This document shows, piece by piece, positions 40,830 through 41,696 of a DNA stretch of 41,696 bases (positions are counted from its first letter, which is position 1; every line of letters begins with the position of its first letter). Position numbers and translations under genes: made by a program. Origin of the DNA: an uncultured Bacilli bacterium (lineage in GTDB: Bacteria; Bacillota_I; Bacilli_A; RF39; UBA660). Where the stretch lies: assembly GCA_934096535.1 (NCBI GenBank), contig CAKOMC010000008.1, positions 1 through 41,696 on the forward strand, in the 5' to 3' direction. Below the pieces are notes generated by a model that had not been told where the DNA came from, did not search any database, and saw only the letters and a list, made by a program, of their open reading frames with translations.

Positions 40830-41696
40830 TTATTTATCTATACTTATTAAAGTTATTCTTGCATAACCATTACCTTTTTTAGCACAATAACTAGTCGGTG
40901 TTTCTTCACTACAAGTAGTTGATATGGTTTTAGTACTTTCCTCATTAGATTCTTCGCAATTATAACAATACATAACTTTGTTAGTTAAAAGGTGATTGCC
41001 TATATAGCCAGAACCGCCACCGCCGCCACCGGCATAATCTGAAGCACCGCCACCGTAATAGCCATTACCACCTTGACCACCACCGTCACCACCAACAGTA
41101 TATCCACCTGTTCCAAATGAGCCATTATAAATGCTAGTAGTTTTGCTTCTACGGTCAACCTTAGTTGAAGTTCCGCCAAAATTTTGGCTACCCCCCTTTG
41201 CTGGCGGAGAAATGGAAACCATCGTATAATTTTCATTTACCATTAAAGTTCCTACATTGCCATCATTACCTTTAAATCCGCCTTTTGAACCGCCTGAACC
41301 TCCATGCCATTCAGAGCCACCGCCACCACCACTGACAATAATTATAGAAGATAACTCTTTTTCTAATTTTCTCAGAAACTCACTTTTAGTCAATATGTAT
41401 GTCGCGCCACCGCCACCTACACCATTAGTATAGTTTTCGCCGGATTTTCCAACTTTTATATAGGCTTTTCCAGCTTTAATTAGATGTATAGTTCCTGTTG
41501 CATAACCACCATAGCCACCAGTAGAGTGATTATTTGCATTACCCCAATCACTGCCTTGGGCTCCCCATGTTTCTAGTTTATATGTCCCTGAAACCGAAGC
41601 TGTAAAAGTTTGTTCAGAACCTGTATAATCAAAATTAAATACAGTATCACCAGTATAATTTATTGGTTTACCTACTACTACTATTTTCGATTTAAA
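40830..41696 (-). CDS. Glycine-rich surface protein, 5' end beyond the window
   Basis: The frame is open without a stop from the right edge (codon 41694-41696) to the TAA at 40830: 288 residues of a longer protein. An internal TTG at 41391-41393 is not the start, because homology to the protein at 20344-21402 continues upstream (TVFNFDYTGSEQTFTASVSGTYKLETWGAQG). The glycine-rich beta domain (VSGGGGGS, YYGGGASDYAGGGG, SGYIGN) and the tail (VMYCYNCEESNEES..., CAKKGNGYARITL) are nearly identical to that paralogue. The part before TVFNFDY does not match the shared N-terminal module, so this is a differently built family member. Whether it too has an inverton upstream cannot be seen. Confidence 0.85.
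   Translation of the reverse strand, partial: FKSKIVVVGKPINYTGDTVFNFDYTGSEQTFTASVSGTYKLETWGAQGSDWGNANNHSTGGYGGYATGTIHLIKAGKAYIKVGKSGENYTNGVGGGGATYILTKSEFLRKLEKELSSIIIVSGGGGGSEWHGGSGGSKGGFKGNDGNVGTLMVNENYTMVSISPPAKGGSQNFGGTSTKVDRRSKTTSIYNGSFGTGGYTVGGDGGGQGGNGYYGGGASDYAGGGGGGSGYIGNHLLTNKVMYCYNCEESNEESTKTISTTCSEETPTSYCAKKGNGYARITLISIDK

Noticed and set aside
40830..41393. A complete 187-aa protein starting at TTG 41393
   Set aside because: The frame is open to the window edge and upstream residues align with the paralogue at 20344-21402, so this is a truncated view of a longer gene.

Overview
The window is very AT-rich and densely coded, and uses the standard code (long reading frames, TGG for Trp, TGA as stop). 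It carries a dnaG-rpoD-trmK block with a yqfQ-like gene, mraY and a PASTA-tailed class B PBP, an RNase J homologue, a DXS-family enzyme, RmuC and tRNA-Leu(UAA). Together these point to a monoderm, anaerobic, low-GC Bacillota (Firmicutes/Bacilli- or RF39-like, probably gut-derived). That placement is inference; no rRNA is present.

Layout. 1-4.4 kb (+): three accessory genes, namely a transglutaminase-like protein, an M3-like HExxH metallopeptidase and an unknown protein whose 3' end is duplicated just upstream of it as a gene scar. 4.4-8.9 kb (-): a Tad-like operon (tadZ, a tadA relative with eroded ATPase motifs, tadB, tadC, an acidic membrane protein). 9.0-10.2 kb: a secreted LamG-type surface protein behind a predicted invertible segment. 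10.4-12.8 kb (-): pilC/gspF and prepilin peptidase. 12.9-17 kb: yqfQ-like gene, trmK, rpoD with a doubled region 1.1, dnaG. 17.4-20.3 kb: rubredoxin-fused [FeFe] hydrogenase and a GT-C-like membrane protein. 20.3-21.7 kb: a glycine-rich surface protein behind a second predicted invertible segment. 21.8-25.2 kb: dxs and a lone tyrosine recombinase. 25.3-30.1 kb: a second GT-C-like protein, rmuC, a DUF1016/YhcG nuclease and a graveyard of phage-type regulators (two XRE relics, one ORF6N antirepressor relic). 30.2-36.2 kb: RNase J-like protein, a coiled-coil protein, a MATE-cytidylate-kinase fusion, a thioredoxin-like protein. 36.3-39.5 kb: tRNA-Leu, mraY, PBP2. 39.7-41.7 kb: a CHAP-like protein without its catalytic residues and a second glycine-rich gene that runs off the window.

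Most interesting system. Two surface-protein genes (9019-9885 and 20344-21402) share an N-terminal module but carry unrelated C-terminal domains. About 30-40 bp upstream of each start lies a ~230-bp segment bounded by a 27-bp inverted repeat made of 10-bp arms (TTTCATAGAG and its complement) around a 7-bp spacer. The arms are identical at all four sites. The spacer differs between the two segments (TTTATAA versus TAAAAAA) but within each segment the two spacers are reverse complements. This is the layout of core sites for a tyrosine recombinase, with a pair-specific crossover region. Inside each segment are two tandem pairs of a 12-bp repeat (TTTGACYAGAAA-like), 92 bp apart in both, resembling arm-type integrase sites. 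A complete tyrosine recombinase with a Tn916-like N-terminal domain lies 2.4 kb from the second segment. I infer a twin-inverton phase-variation system in which one recombinase switches two surface proteins independently. Inversion itself cannot be seen from one sequence.
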